40,658 nucleotides of DNA from an uncultured Mediterraneibacter sp. (GTDB lineage Bacteria; Bacillota; Clostridia; Lachnospirales; Lachnospiraceae), in the NCBI GenBank assembly GCA_944383695.1, contig CALWQP010000027.1, positions 1 through 40,658 of the forward strand. Direction: 5' to 3'. The stretch's first letter is position 1; every line of letters begins with the position of its first letter. The notes under the pieces are model-generated. The model worked only from the letters and a program-made list of their open reading frames with translations. It was not told the DNA's origin and ran no database searches. This document shows, in pieces, positions 30,925 through 38,826 of this stretch. Made by a program: the position numbers and the translations under genes.

Positions 30925-32257
30925 CCAGGCGGACCGCCCATGGCGGCACATCCACATCCCGGTAATTTTCTTCCAGAAACACAAACGCAGCCTTGTAAGA
31001 CGGCATTTTATTCGGATAGATGCCATATCCGTCGGTAAAATAAATCAGCCCTTTCAGATTTGTGTATTCTCCTGTCTCTATCAGACTGTCCACATATTCA
31101 AACGCCGGGCGGAAATCCGTCCCGCCCTCTCCATATAGCCGGAAATGCTCCATATAGCTCTCCATGTCTTCCCGGGACGTGATTTTCACGTCCTGATGCA
31201 CTTTTTCATCGCACTGGATGATATGGATGTTCACTTTTCGGAAAAAGCTCTCATTCCCCGAAAACACACCGTACGTCTCCTCAAGAAACCGACGTACAAG
31301 CTCGCCCGAACAGGACATGGAGGTGTCCACCACAATGGCGAATTCCTCGATCTTCCTAACTTCCCGCGTCTCCTGGGGCTCTATCAGGGGCATATTCCCA
31401 TATAAAGACAGCCCATAAGTATAAAAGCCATAGTCAAAGGTATCCTCATCCGCTTTGAGTTCCTCCCGAAACACTGAAAACTTTCTCAAAAACTCCCGGT
31501 AATCATGCCGCTCCCGGTTCTCCACCCTGAGTTCGTCAAGGAAATCTCCGCTCTGTTCGGAAGCTTCCTTTGAAAAAGTTTCCAGATCTGTCTCCATCTT
31601 TTCGTCAATGTCCTTCCACTTTTTCTCCAGCTGTTCATCCGGCGGGCGCTTCTTGTCCTTATCATCCCAATATCTGTGGTCATCCACGTAGAATTCTTCC
31701 TCCAGCATGGACAGCTCCTTCTCCGTCAGCTCCCATTCTGTCAGTTCCCGGAACACCCGCTCTGCGTTGAGCACATGTCCTGACGACTCCAGTTTCCGGT
31801 AAGTCTCTCTGCGCAGCAGGCTGCGTGAAAATCGCACAGGCCGTAAATCACAGCCGTCAATGATATGCTCAGCCGCGATATCACAGCTTAAATCCCAGTA
31901 CCTGCCATCCGGCCCCCGCTTGACCATATGCCGGAAAACACAGTGGAGGACTATGTGAAGATATCCCCTGTTGGCAAGGATGCGGTTCTCCCGGTACAGG
32001 CCGCCGAGCTGCTGCGGATGGAAATAAATCGTGTACCCATCTGTCCCGAAAGGGCTGACCCGGGCATCCATCTGATAAACAAAACTGCTCAGAGCCACGT
32101 CCATGAACCGCATGGAAAAATACAGCTCATCCCGGCAGATCCCCAGGATTTCCCTGCCGATCTTCTCCAACTGGCGCGCCGCCTGCTCCTGCAGGGATCC
32201 CTGTTCTGGCTGAAGCCCCTGCCCCGCCTCTTTGCTGTCCGCTTTTTTATAACTCAT
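30872..32257 (-). CDS. DUF2201-type putative metallopeptidase/VWA protein
   Basis: 461 residues. The N-terminal half resembles the metallopeptidase-like domain of DUF2201 (WDLSCDIAAEHIIDG, 121-135). The HExxH position reads HIVLHCVFRH (101-110), with histidines 101, 105 and 110 but no glutamate. The C-terminal half is a VWA domain with the metal site DTSMS (311-315), threonine 380 in GGTDFRP and YFTDG (406-410). A charged linker lies between (about 180-270). VWA proteins of this type work with a MoxR ATPase, encoded just downstream. It overlaps the LRR gene upstream by 11 bases, so production is coupled. Loss of the glutamate argues against peptidase activity. Confidence 0.88.
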   Translation of the reverse strand: MSYKKADSKEAGQGLQPEQGSLQEQAARQLEKIGREILGICRDELYFSMRFMDVALSSFVYQMDARVSPFGTDGYTIYFHPQQLGGLYRENRILANRGYLHIVLHCVFRHMVKRGPDGRYWDLSCDIAAEHIIDGCDLRPVRFSRSLLRRETYRKLESSGHVLNAERVFRELTEWELTEKELSMLEEEFYVDDHRYWDDKDKKRPPDEQLEKKWKDIDEKMETDLETFSKEASEQSGDFLDELRVENRERHDYREFLRKFSVFREELKADEDTFDYGFYTYGLSLYGNMPLIEPQETREVRKIEEFAIVVDTSMSCSGELVRRFLEETYGVFSGNESFFRKVNIHIIQCDEKVHQDVKITSREDMESYMEHFRLYGEGGTDFRPAFEYVDSLIETGEYTNLKGLIYFTDGYGIYPNKMPSYKAAFVFLEENYRDVDVPPWAVRLVLGRDSLNESAKTGQFE

Positions 32258-33272
32258 ATTTTTCCTTTCTCACAGGAAACAGTCTGTGCCTCTCGTTCAT
32301 GAGGAAACTCAGGATTTCTCCCCGGTCCGGTGAGCGCTCTGCCGCCGCATGTTCCACCGCCGCCTCAATCGCTTCTTCCGTCCACAGTTCTCTCCGGGAC
32401 ATCTCCCTGAGGGCGTCCAGCCTGCCTGCGTCCGTCAGATACACTGCAATCTTTGGGCCGTGCCCCCTGACGTAATCCTCGTAGTCCTCCTCCGCAGTCC
32501 TGACAAGCTCCGCCGGATACATGAGCCTTCCAAAAATCAAGTCCGCAAGGACACTGACCTTGTCCTGTGCCCTTGCCACGATAAAGAGAGCGTCATATTT
32601 CCTGTAATCCACCTCTTTGTTATAAAAACACTGTCTGTAATTATTTCCCGACCCGTGATGCTGGGTAAAAAGGAGGCGGGCCGGGGTGTTTTCCACCGCT
32701 TCCTCGTAATGCTCCGGGAAAACAAGCTCCGCTGTTTTCTCAAAGACGTCATCCTCCCTGCTGCCGCCCCTTCCGACGCCTCTGCTGTTGTCTCTTCTGC
32801 CGCACGGTTCATAAAAGGCCGCGTCCATCCTCTGCCACAAGTCCCCCAGTATATCCGGGACGCAGGAGCGCCTGCTGTTTAAAAAACGGACCTCCAGCCG
32901 TTTCAGAGACCGGCAGCCGGTGTACGCCCCGCTCCCGATTTCTGTCAGGCAGTCTGAAAAGCACAGTTTCTTTAAGTTCCTGCATCCATAGAAGATATAT
33001 TTTCCGAGTTCTCTCATGGTATCGGGAAAATGCACGCTCTCCACGGCATCTCCTGCCAGGAGCCGCTCCTGCTGACGGAAGAGCCTTCCTTCCTCCGTCT
33101 CACAGACAAGGACGTCCTGGTCCTCGTGACCCTTTCTGTCAGAAAACGCATATGCCGCTGCCCGCGTCACCGGCCTCCCGCCGAGCATCCCCGGCAGTTC
33201 TATCCTCCCATCCATGCCGAAACAGCGCACGATTTCAACGCCGTCTTCCGTCTCCCTGTAATGTATTCTCAT
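32247..33272 (-). CDS. Leucine-rich repeat (BspA-like) protein of the MoxR/VWA operon
   Basis: 341 residues from the ATG at 33272, after AAAGGAACAT. Residues 70-140 contain LRR_5-type repeats (VHFPDTMRELGKYIFYGC and LCFSDCLTEIGSGAYTGC). There is no signal peptide, so it should be cytoplasmic, unlike secreted BspA proteins. The C-terminal 200 residues (VFPEHYEEAVENTPARLLFT, then KYDALFIVARAQDKVSVLAD and YLTDAGRLDALREMS) look like degenerate helical repeats. It is the first gene of the operon and overlaps the VWA gene, which suggests a complex. LRRs usually bind other proteins, so it may be an adaptor. Function unknown. Confidence 0.75.
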   Translation of the reverse strand: MRIHYRETEDGVEIVRCFGMDGRIELPGMLGGRPVTRAAAYAFSDRKGHEDQDVLVCETEEGRLFRQQERLLAGDAVESVHFPDTMRELGKYIFYGCRNLKKLCFSDCLTEIGSGAYTGCRSLKRLEVRFLNSRRSCVPDILGDLWQRMDAAFYEPCGRRDNSRGVGRGGSREDDVFEKTAELVFPEHYEEAVENTPARLLFTQHHGSGNNYRQCFYNKEVDYRKYDALFIVARAQDKVSVLADLIFGRLMYPAELVRTAEEDYEDYVRGHGPKIAVYLTDAGRLDALREMSRRELWTEEAIEAAVEHAAAERSPDRGEILSFLMNERHRLFPVRKEKYEL

Positions 33273-33306
33273 ATGTTCCTTTCTATCAGGCCGACACATA
33301 AAACAG

Positions 33307-33345
33307 CAAAAATCGGGACATGCTCCGCAGCGAAGACATATCCCG
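33307..33345 (-). terminator. Terminator of murT-gatD
   Basis: On the minus strand CGGGATATG pairs with CATGTCCCG (one G-U) and is followed by ATTTTTGCTGTTTT. It lies 40 bases after gatD and separates it from the LRR operon. Confidence 0.75.
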
Positions 33346-33384
33346 GCATTCCCCTCCTCCGGTCCGCCATGGAGGCGTCCCCCA

Positions 33385-34146
33385 TCATGTGTACCGTTTT
33401 ATCGTCTCTTTCAGAATGTATTTTCTGTCACTGTACCTGTCCACGATATAGCTGTTGGCCTTGTGTTCCAGCTCATCCGCCAGAGGCTCCAGCGTCACGT
33501 CAGGACCGTATTTCTGCCTTAGCGCGCGCTCCAGAAGATAGTCGCACACCTGGGGGTTTTTCGGCAGGAGCGGGCCGTGCAGGTAGGTAGCGATCACATT
33601 TTTATATACCACGCCTTCGTAACCGGATTTCCCGGTGTTCCCAAGGCCATAAAACACTTTTCCAAAGGGGGTCTGGTCACCGATATAGGTGCGCCCGCCG
33701 TGATTCTCAAATCCCACCACCGGCTGCTCAAAGAGCGGGCTGTTGAGCACGATATTCCGTATCAGACGCTCGGGCTGCCACTCGGTGGTGATGTCCAGGA
33801 TCGAAAGCCCTTCTATCGTCTTTTTATCTGTCTTATAATATTTCCCCAGAAGCTGATAGCCGCCGCAGACTGCCAGCACAACGCCCCCCTCTTCTACATA
33901 AGCCTTAAAATCCTCCCGGATATCCTTTAAGAATCCGCAGACCAACTCCTGCTCCCGGTCAGAGCCTCCGCCCAGGAGGACGATATCCAACTTGGAAAAA
34001 TCAATCTTGTCCCCCGACAGGAAGGGAATCACCTCCGCCTCCATGCCGCGCCACTCCAGGCGTTTGCGAAAGCACTGGATGTTGCCCCGGTCGCCGTACA
34101 GATTCAGAAGGTCCGGATATAAATGTCCAATGGTCAGTTTCATCAC
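33385..34146 (-). CDS. gatD: Lipid II glutamine amidotransferase subunit GatD
   Basis: 253 residues of the CobB/CobQ-like glutamine amidotransferase class. The nucleophile is Cys94 in VLAVCGGYQLLG, and His190 sits in ATYLHGPLLPKNP. GatD releases ammonia from glutamine, and MurT uses it to amidate the glutamate of lipid II, a step needed for efficient wall cross-linking. The start is GTG (34146), immediately followed by ATG (34143). Either overlaps the TGA of murT, giving tight coupling. The partner and gene order are as in other Firmicutes. Confidence 0.95.
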   Translation of the reverse strand: MMKLTIGHLYPDLLNLYGDRGNIQCFRKRLEWRGMEAEVIPFLSGDKIDFSKLDIVLLGGGSDREQELVCGFLKDIREDFKAYVEEGGVVLAVCGGYQLLGKYYKTDKKTIEGLSILDITTEWQPERLIRNIVLNSPLFEQPVVGFENHGGRTYIGDQTPFGKVFYGLGNTGKSGYEGVVYKNVIATYLHGPLLPKNPQVCDYLLERALRQKYGPDVTLEPLADELEHKANSYIVDRYSDRKYILKETIKRYT

Positions 34147-35522
34147 GCCGTTTCCCCTCCTTCCTGCGTTTCTCCGGATTTCTGCCCCTTCTCCAGCTCT
34201 GCCAGCATATGGTTCGTCCGGTACAGCCCGGAATAATTCACGATAACGTAAAGGTTCTTCGTGCCGTTCTCCACACAGTCCAGAACAGAAGCCCTCAGGT
34301 CTGTAGTGGAGTCACAGGGGATATCCTCGTATTTCAGGCGCAGCCCCATATCATGACGCCTTGTTCCCGCAGTGATGATGCGGCGGGCACTGCTGTCTGC
34401 AAGGTACTGGAAATCCACATCCCACAGCCAGGAGATATCCTCTCCGTCCTGGTAAGTGTCATTGATCTGTATGATGATGTCTTTTGGTTTCGTATCTTTG
34501 AGCACAAGGGACACCTTCTGCTGGAAACCGATGGGATTCTTCGCCAGGTGAAGCTGCACTCTTGCCCCATTGATATGAAAAATACTCTCCCGGTTATTTC
34601 CGTAGTCAAACGCCTCTATCATGTCTTTGAACCCGGCGTAACCTGCCCCCATGGTCTTAAGCGCCGTGTATGCGGACAGGGTGTTGTAGATGTTGTACGG
34701 CGTGCGCGCTGTGGAGTCCACATGGATGCCGTCCATGTCAAACGAGTAGACTTCATCGTGAAGCCGGATATTCTCTGCTGTACAGTCCGGCCGTGGCCGC
34801 TCCCACCCGCAGTTCGGGCAGTGGTAGATGCCAAGCTGTCCGTAGTGGAAGAAATCATACTCCAGCTTCTTCCCGCATTTCCGGCAGAAGATGCTCTCCC
34901 GGATTTCCGAGCGGGACATATCGTCAAAGAGCTGCTCGCTGATCCCATATGTGACGTATGGATTGCCGCTGTTCTCCGCAAGGGAATAGGACAGGATGTC
35001 ATCGCAGTTGATGATGAGCGTTGTCTCTGGCACGCTGGTCACAGCGGTCATCAGTTTATTGTAGGTGATGTCCACCTCCCCGAAACGGTCAAGCTGGTCT
35101 CTTGAAATATTTGTAAGAAGGGCGCAGTCCGGCGTCAGCCTGGGCAGGACGCCCACCGAAGCGATTTCATCCACCTCAACACAGGCAAAGTCCGCGTCCA
35201 GACGCCCCTTCCGGTCCGTGGAAAGGACAAAGGCTGAGATAATGCCGTTTAACATATTCGCCCCTGTCCGGTTGATGATGACCTTCTTCCCTTCACTCTC
35301 CAGGGCGCGGCACAGGATGGCATTTGTCGTTGTCTTTCCATTCGTCCCCATGGTCACGATGATTTTTTCTCTGACCTGGCCAGCCATCTCTTTCAGGATG
35401 TGCGGATCGATCAGGCGGGCCACATATCCGGGCAGAGTAACGCCGCTCCCCCGGTTCATCTTTTTGATGAGGGCGCTGGTTGCCTTCGCACATTTAATTG
35501 CAAGTTTGCTTCGAAATCTCAT
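34143..35522 (-). CDS. murT: Lipid II isoglutaminyl synthase subunit MurT
   Basis: 459 residues with a Mur-ligase fold. The ATP loop is MGTNGKTTTNAIL (P-loop near 59-66). A zinc ribbon is inserted in the middle, with cysteines 213, 216, 235 and 238 (CRKC, CPNC), as known for MurT. A C-terminal DUF1727 region (KPKDIIIQINDTYQDGEDIS and DSSARRIITAGTRRHDMGLR) follows. It binds lipid II and ATP and receives ammonia from GatD. The ribosome site is weak (GAGAAGATGGATAACG). The gene lies 49 bases after the HAD phosphatase gene. Motifs are complete. Confidence 0.95.
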   Translation of the reverse strand: MRFRSKLAIKCAKATSALIKKMNRGSGVTLPGYVARLIDPHILKEMAGQVREKIIVTMGTNGKTTTNAILCRALESEGKKVIINRTGANMLNGIISAFVLSTDRKGRLDADFACVEVDEIASVGVLPRLTPDCALLTNISRDQLDRFGEVDITYNKLMTAVTSVPETTLIINCDDILSYSLAENSGNPYVTYGISEQLFDDMSRSEIRESIFCRKCGKKLEYDFFHYGQLGIYHCPNCGWERPRPDCTAENIRLHDEVYSFDMDGIHVDSTARTPYNIYNTLSAYTALKTMGAGYAGFKDMIEAFDYGNNRESIFHINGARVQLHLAKNPIGFQQKVSLVLKDTKPKDIIIQINDTYQDGEDISWLWDVDFQYLADSSARRIITAGTRRHDMGLRLKYEDIPCDSTTDLRASVLDCVENGTKNLYVIVNYSGLYRTNHMLAELEKGQKSGETQEGGETA

Positions 35523-35571
35523 AGTCGTTATCCATCTTCTCTTTCATTTTCATTGGGAGTCCCCGGCCCGT

Positions 35572-36450
35572 TCAGTCTGTCTCCTTCCGCCGCTTCAGCA
35601 GCTCCCTGATCGTATAGGCCACCCCGAGTTCCTCATTTGTCTTCGTTATATACTTTGCCGCCTGTTTTACTTCCGGATCTCCGTTTTCCATTGCCACCGT
35701 AGCGCCGAAATCCATGGATATCATGGACAGGTCATTGAGGCTGTCTCCCAGCACCATGACTTCATCCATCGTGTAGCCAAGCGACTCGATATACGCCTTT
35801 AATACCGGTCCTTTCTGCGCTTTCATATCGGTAAGCTCCAGGTTCGTCGGGAAGGATGACGCGGCGGCAATCTCCTTGTCCGTTTCCAGCCGGCTTTTCA
35901 TCTCATCCAGCACCCCTTTGTCTTCAGAATAAAGAAACAGCTTGTACACAGGTACTCCCTGCCGCTCCAGCTCATCCAGCCCGGAGATTACCCTTGTCCT
36001 TTCCTTCATCCGGAGAAACAGCCTGGTCTGCTTCACTTCCTCCCGGCTGAGGTTCGTGTGGAAAAGCATCGCCTCCAACAGCAGGCTCTCTTCTACCTCT
36101 TCCTCCGTCCCGATGCGGTAGTCATATCCGTCCGTGCAGATCACCACAGATACCGGATATTCCCGGATCACACGGTATACTCTCCGGCACAGCTCCATAC
36201 TCATGGGGTAAGTGAGGATGATGTTCTCCTGCGGATCCCGCACCTCCGCGCCGCTGCCGACGATGTAGTCGCACACAATCCCTGTGTCCTTCAGCTCCTG
36301 CATTGCCCCGGGGAAATTTCTCCCTGTGCATATCATAAAACGGATACCCGCGTCAATGGCTTCCTTCACGGCCGCAAGGGTCTCAGGCGCGATCCTGTGG
36401 TCATTCCCGAGAAGCGTTCCGTCCATATCGCTTGCGATTACTTTTATCAT
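35572..36450 (-). CDS. Cof-type HAD-IIB sugar phosphatase
   Basis: 292 residues. Motif I is IASDMDGTLLGN, with Asp8 as nucleophile and Asp10 as acid/base. Motif II is FMICTGRN, the motif III lysine lies in LTDMKAQKGPVLKAY, and motif IV is MVLGDSLNDLSMI. A type-IIB cap lies in the middle. Enzymes of this group remove phosphate from sugar phosphates or flavin precursors; substrates are rarely predictable. It is upstream of murT-gatD and could share their transcript, though a link to wall synthesis is not shown. All catalytic residues are present. Confidence 0.93.
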   Translation of the reverse strand: MIKVIASDMDGTLLGNDHRIAPETLAAVKEAIDAGIRFMICTGRNFPGAMQELKDTGIVCDYIVGSGAEVRDPQENIILTYPMSMELCRRVYRVIREYPVSVVICTDGYDYRIGTEEEVEESLLLEAMLFHTNLSREEVKQTRLFLRMKERTRVISGLDELERQGVPVYKLFLYSEDKGVLDEMKSRLETDKEIAAASSFPTNLELTDMKAQKGPVLKAYIESLGYTMDEVMVLGDSLNDLSMISMDFGATVAMENGDPEVKQAAKYITKTNEELGVAYTIRELLKRRKETD

Positions 36451-36561
36451 ATCCGTAAATCTCCCTGATATTTCATTTCTTTACCATTTACCTCCTATTA
36501 TAAATAGTTTCTCCGGTTCATGCAACTATAGACGTCCATAACCCACACTCCGCTCTGCCTT

Positions 36562-37935
36562 TTATATCCTGATGTCTTTCAGTCTTCCTCCGCCGCGAAG
36601 ATATTTCCTGTAAATAAGCGAGAACACGATACAGGAAACGCCGGCAGCAATCCCATCCGCCACAGGCTCCGCATAAAACGCGGACTGGGCTGTAAAGAAA
36701 AGAGGCAGGATACAGGTCGCCCCAAAGTACAGAGATTTCCGGAACAGGGACAGACTCAGTGAAGTCCTCGTCATCCCAAGGGCGGTAAGCCCGTCCACGA
36801 TCACATACTGGAAGCTGAGCGGTATGATCATCAGGGTAAACGCCCGAATGCCCCACACGGCAAGTTCCGCATATTCGCGGCTATCTGTAAAAATATATAC
36901 AAAATACTGAGGCGCGATCCTCGAGATCAGGAACATGACGGATGTAAAGCAGACACAGAGCATAAGGACCCAGAAAAACGTCTTCCGTATCCGGTCCGGC
37001 CGATTCGCTCCGTAATTATAACTGATAAGGGGCTGAGAGCCACCCGTGATCCCCAGCATAGGCGATGTGATCAGCAGCATATAACTCTGCACGATGGTAG
37101 CCGCTGTAATAAGCGTATCTCCGTACTCTCTGCCGCCATAGTGCTGGAGCACCGCATTTAAGGCGATGATAATGATACTGTCTGTAGCGAGTATGAGAAA
37201 CGGAGAAAAGCCGATCTTCACGATACGTCCGCCCACAGATAATTCCGGCCGCGCCAGGCACAGGGGTACTTTCATCTTTTTCCTCCGAAGAGTCAGGAGC
37301 ACAAAAGCGCAGGAGGACATCTGAGCAATCACCGTCGCGATGGCAGCCCCCGCCACTCCCATGTCGAACAGGAAGATGAAGACCGGGTCAAGGACAATGT
37401 TGATGACAGCTCCGATCAGGGTAGTTGCCATGCCCAGCACCGGGAAACCCTGGGCTGTGATAAAATAATTCATCCCCATTGAGATCAGGGCAAAAAACGT
37501 GCCCGCTGTGTAGATCGTCAGATAACTGTCCGCATAGGGAAAGGTCACTTCACTTGCTCCAAACCAGTTCAGCAGCCGGTCCTTTGACAGCAGGAACAGC
37601 ACGGTCAGCACGAGGGAGACGATGATCATCAGGGAAAAACTGTTCGCCAGAAAGCGCCTTGCCCCTTTCTCATCCCCTGCCCCCAGGCGCACGGAGAAAA
37701 GGACCGAACCGCCAATCCCAAAAAGAGCGCCAAACGATGACAGAAGAGTGACGATGGGCGCGCAGACCCCCACCCCGGCAAGAGCGTCTGCTCCAGTGTC
37801 CGGGATGTTCCCCACATAGATCCTGTCCACTATACTGTAAAACACATTCACGAACTGCGCGATCATAAACGGAATCGATATCTTTAATACGAGCAGGGGG
37901 ATGGAATCCCTGCCGAAATCATTCGCCTTATTCAT
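36562..37935 (-). CDS. MATE-family efflux transporter
   Basis: 457 residues with twelve predicted membrane segments in two MatE repeats. Typical signatures are visible: FMIAQFVNVFYSIVDRIYVG near the N-terminus, ITAQGFPVLGMATTLIGAVI, and GGSQPLISYNYGANRPDRI in the second half. MATE proteins export cationic drugs or metabolites with a sodium or proton gradient; the substrate is not predictable. It lies alone between hsp20 and the HAD gene, with a ribosome site GAGGAGC near the ATG. No adjacent regulator was seen. Confidence 0.93.
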   Translation of the reverse strand: MNKANDFGRDSIPLLVLKISIPFMIAQFVNVFYSIVDRIYVGNIPDTGADALAGVGVCAPIVTLLSSFGALFGIGGSVLFSVRLGAGDEKGARRFLANSFSLMIIVSLVLTVLFLLSKDRLLNWFGASEVTFPYADSYLTIYTAGTFFALISMGMNYFITAQGFPVLGMATTLIGAVINIVLDPVFIFLFDMGVAGAAIATVIAQMSSCAFVLLTLRRKKMKVPLCLARPELSVGGRIVKIGFSPFLILATDSIIIIALNAVLQHYGGREYGDTLITAATIVQSYMLLITSPMLGITGGSQPLISYNYGANRPDRIRKTFFWVLMLCVCFTSVMFLISRIAPQYFVYIFTDSREYAELAVWGIRAFTLMIIPLSFQYVIVDGLTALGMTRTSLSLSLFRKSLYFGATCILPLFFTAQSAFYAEPVADGIAAGVSCIVFSLIYRKYLRGGGRLKDIRI

Positions 37936-37998
37936 CCATTGCTCCTCATTTCTCTGATTTTCCGTCCTACATTATATCAGGAAATGCGGAAAATGGAA

Positions 37999-38036
37999 GA
38001 AAAAAAGGTCCGGCGCTTCTGTCTCGCCGGACCTTT
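37999..38036 (-). terminator. Terminator of hsp20
   Basis: A perfect 12-bp stem AAAGGTCCGGCG with its complement around a 9-base loop. On the minus strand it is followed by a run of seven T. Confidence 0.9.
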
Positions 38037-38068
38037 CCCTTATTTCATATATACCTTGTTCCAGGCTG

Positions 38069-38521
38069 TCATCCTTCAATGGCAATGCTTTTCTTCGTCT
38101 CCACTGCCTGAGCGGCCTTCTTCGGGATGCTGATACTCAAGATGCCGCTCTCATATTTTGCCCTGATATCCTCCTGGGTAAGCGCGTCGCCCACATAGAA
38201 GCTTCTCTGCATTGCTCCTGCATAGCGCTCCCTGCGGATATATTTGCCTTTCTTATCCTTCTCGTCCTTATCCAGTCCCTTTGCGGCGGACACAGTCAGG
38301 TATCCGTTTTCCAGCTCCAGGCTGATCTCATCCTTCTTGAATCCCGGCAGATCAACGTCCACTTCGTAGCCGTCGTCATGCTCGCGGATATCTGTCTTCA
38401 TCATGTTCTTCGCGTTCTTTCCGTACAGCGGATTTTTCTTTCCCCAGAAATCTCTGTCAAACGGGAAATCCATCCAATCATCATCAAATAAGTTCTCTCC
38501 AAAAATACTAGGCATCAACAT
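38069..38521 (-). CDS. hsp20: Small heat shock protein, Hsp20 family
   Basis: 150 residues. The alpha-crystallin domain spans about 40-140 (DIREHDDGYEVDVDLPGFKK, ISLELENGYLTVSAAK, SFYVGDALTQEDIRAKYESG) and includes the ILSISIP motif (I-x-I) near the C-terminus. It holds unfolding proteins as an ATP-independent chaperone. AAAGGAGAT precedes the ATG. A long leader (about 130 bases) and a sigma-A promoter with an overlapping CIRCE element lie upstream, so it should be repressed by HrcA and induced by heat. The mobile element on the right ends just above this promoter. Confidence 0.95.
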   Translation of the reverse strand: MLMPSIFGENLFDDDWMDFPFDRDFWGKKNPLYGKNAKNMMKTDIREHDDGYEVDVDLPGFKKDEISLELENGYLTVSAAKGLDKDEKDKKGKYIRRERYAGAMQRSFYVGDALTQEDIRAKYESGILSISIPKKAAQAVETKKSIAIEG

Positions 38522-38570
38522 AAGTCATATCTCCTTTCAAAAAACCTTTTTGTTATCTATCTATATTGTG

Positions 38571-38600
38571 AAGCACTTCCGAAAAATCATTCGGAGTGTT
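38571..38600 (-). promoter_or_regulatory. Hairpin in the hsp20 leader
   Basis: On the minus strand AACACTCCGAA pairs with TTCGGAAGTGCTT, with a one-base bulge, around a 6-base loop. It lies about 50 bases before the start codon and has no T-run, so it is not a terminator. A role in RNA stability or temperature response is possible but not shown. Confidence 0.4.
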
Positions 38601-38661
38601 GAGTTTTAAGAACCGGGAACTTCAGGAACCTTTCCTTTTCCTCTTCCCTTGTTCTATTTGT

Positions 38662-38704
38662 AATATAGCAAATATTATTAGCACTGTCAAGAGGTGAGTG
38701 CTAA
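38662..38704 (-). promoter_or_regulatory. Promoter with CIRCE element (HrcA operator) for hsp20
   Basis: TTAGCACTG, a 9-base gap, then GAGTGCTAA (38678-38704) differs from the CIRCE consensus TTAGCACTC-N9-GAGTGCTAA by one base. On the minus strand TTGACA lies at the edge of the gap, and TATATT follows 17 bases later (38662-38667). Binding of HrcA would cover the -35 box. Confidence 0.9.
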
Positions 38705-38826
38705 TTTTATTTTTATTTTTTTGCAAACCCTGTAAAATCAATGGTTTGCAAACATTTTTCACTCTTGAAATTGTCATTTTTCTTAGGTTTGACACCAATT
38801 TGACACCAATTTTTTCTTTTCTGGTG
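38705..38826. other. Terminus of the right mobile element with integrase arm-type repeats
   Basis: TTTGACACCAA occurs twice in tandem (38788-38798, 38799-38809), with an inverted partial copy (GGTGTCA) at 38823-38829 in the integrase 3' end. A palindrome GCAAACC/GGTTTGC lies at about 38724-38750. The T-rich run (38705-38723) beside the hsp20 promoter is the likely insertion point, since Tn916-type elements prefer AT-rich targets. The exact junction is not determined. Confidence 0.5.

Noticed and set aside
34209-35105. Long open frame of 298 codons on the plus strand
   Set aside because: It is antisense to murT, whose motifs are complete. It has no recognisable domain or ribosome site.
38522-38560. 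FourU-like RNA thermometer at the hsp20 ribosome site
   Set aside because: A U-run could pair with AAAGGA, but the fold depends on G-U pairs and a tiny loop. The CIRCE element already explains heat control.
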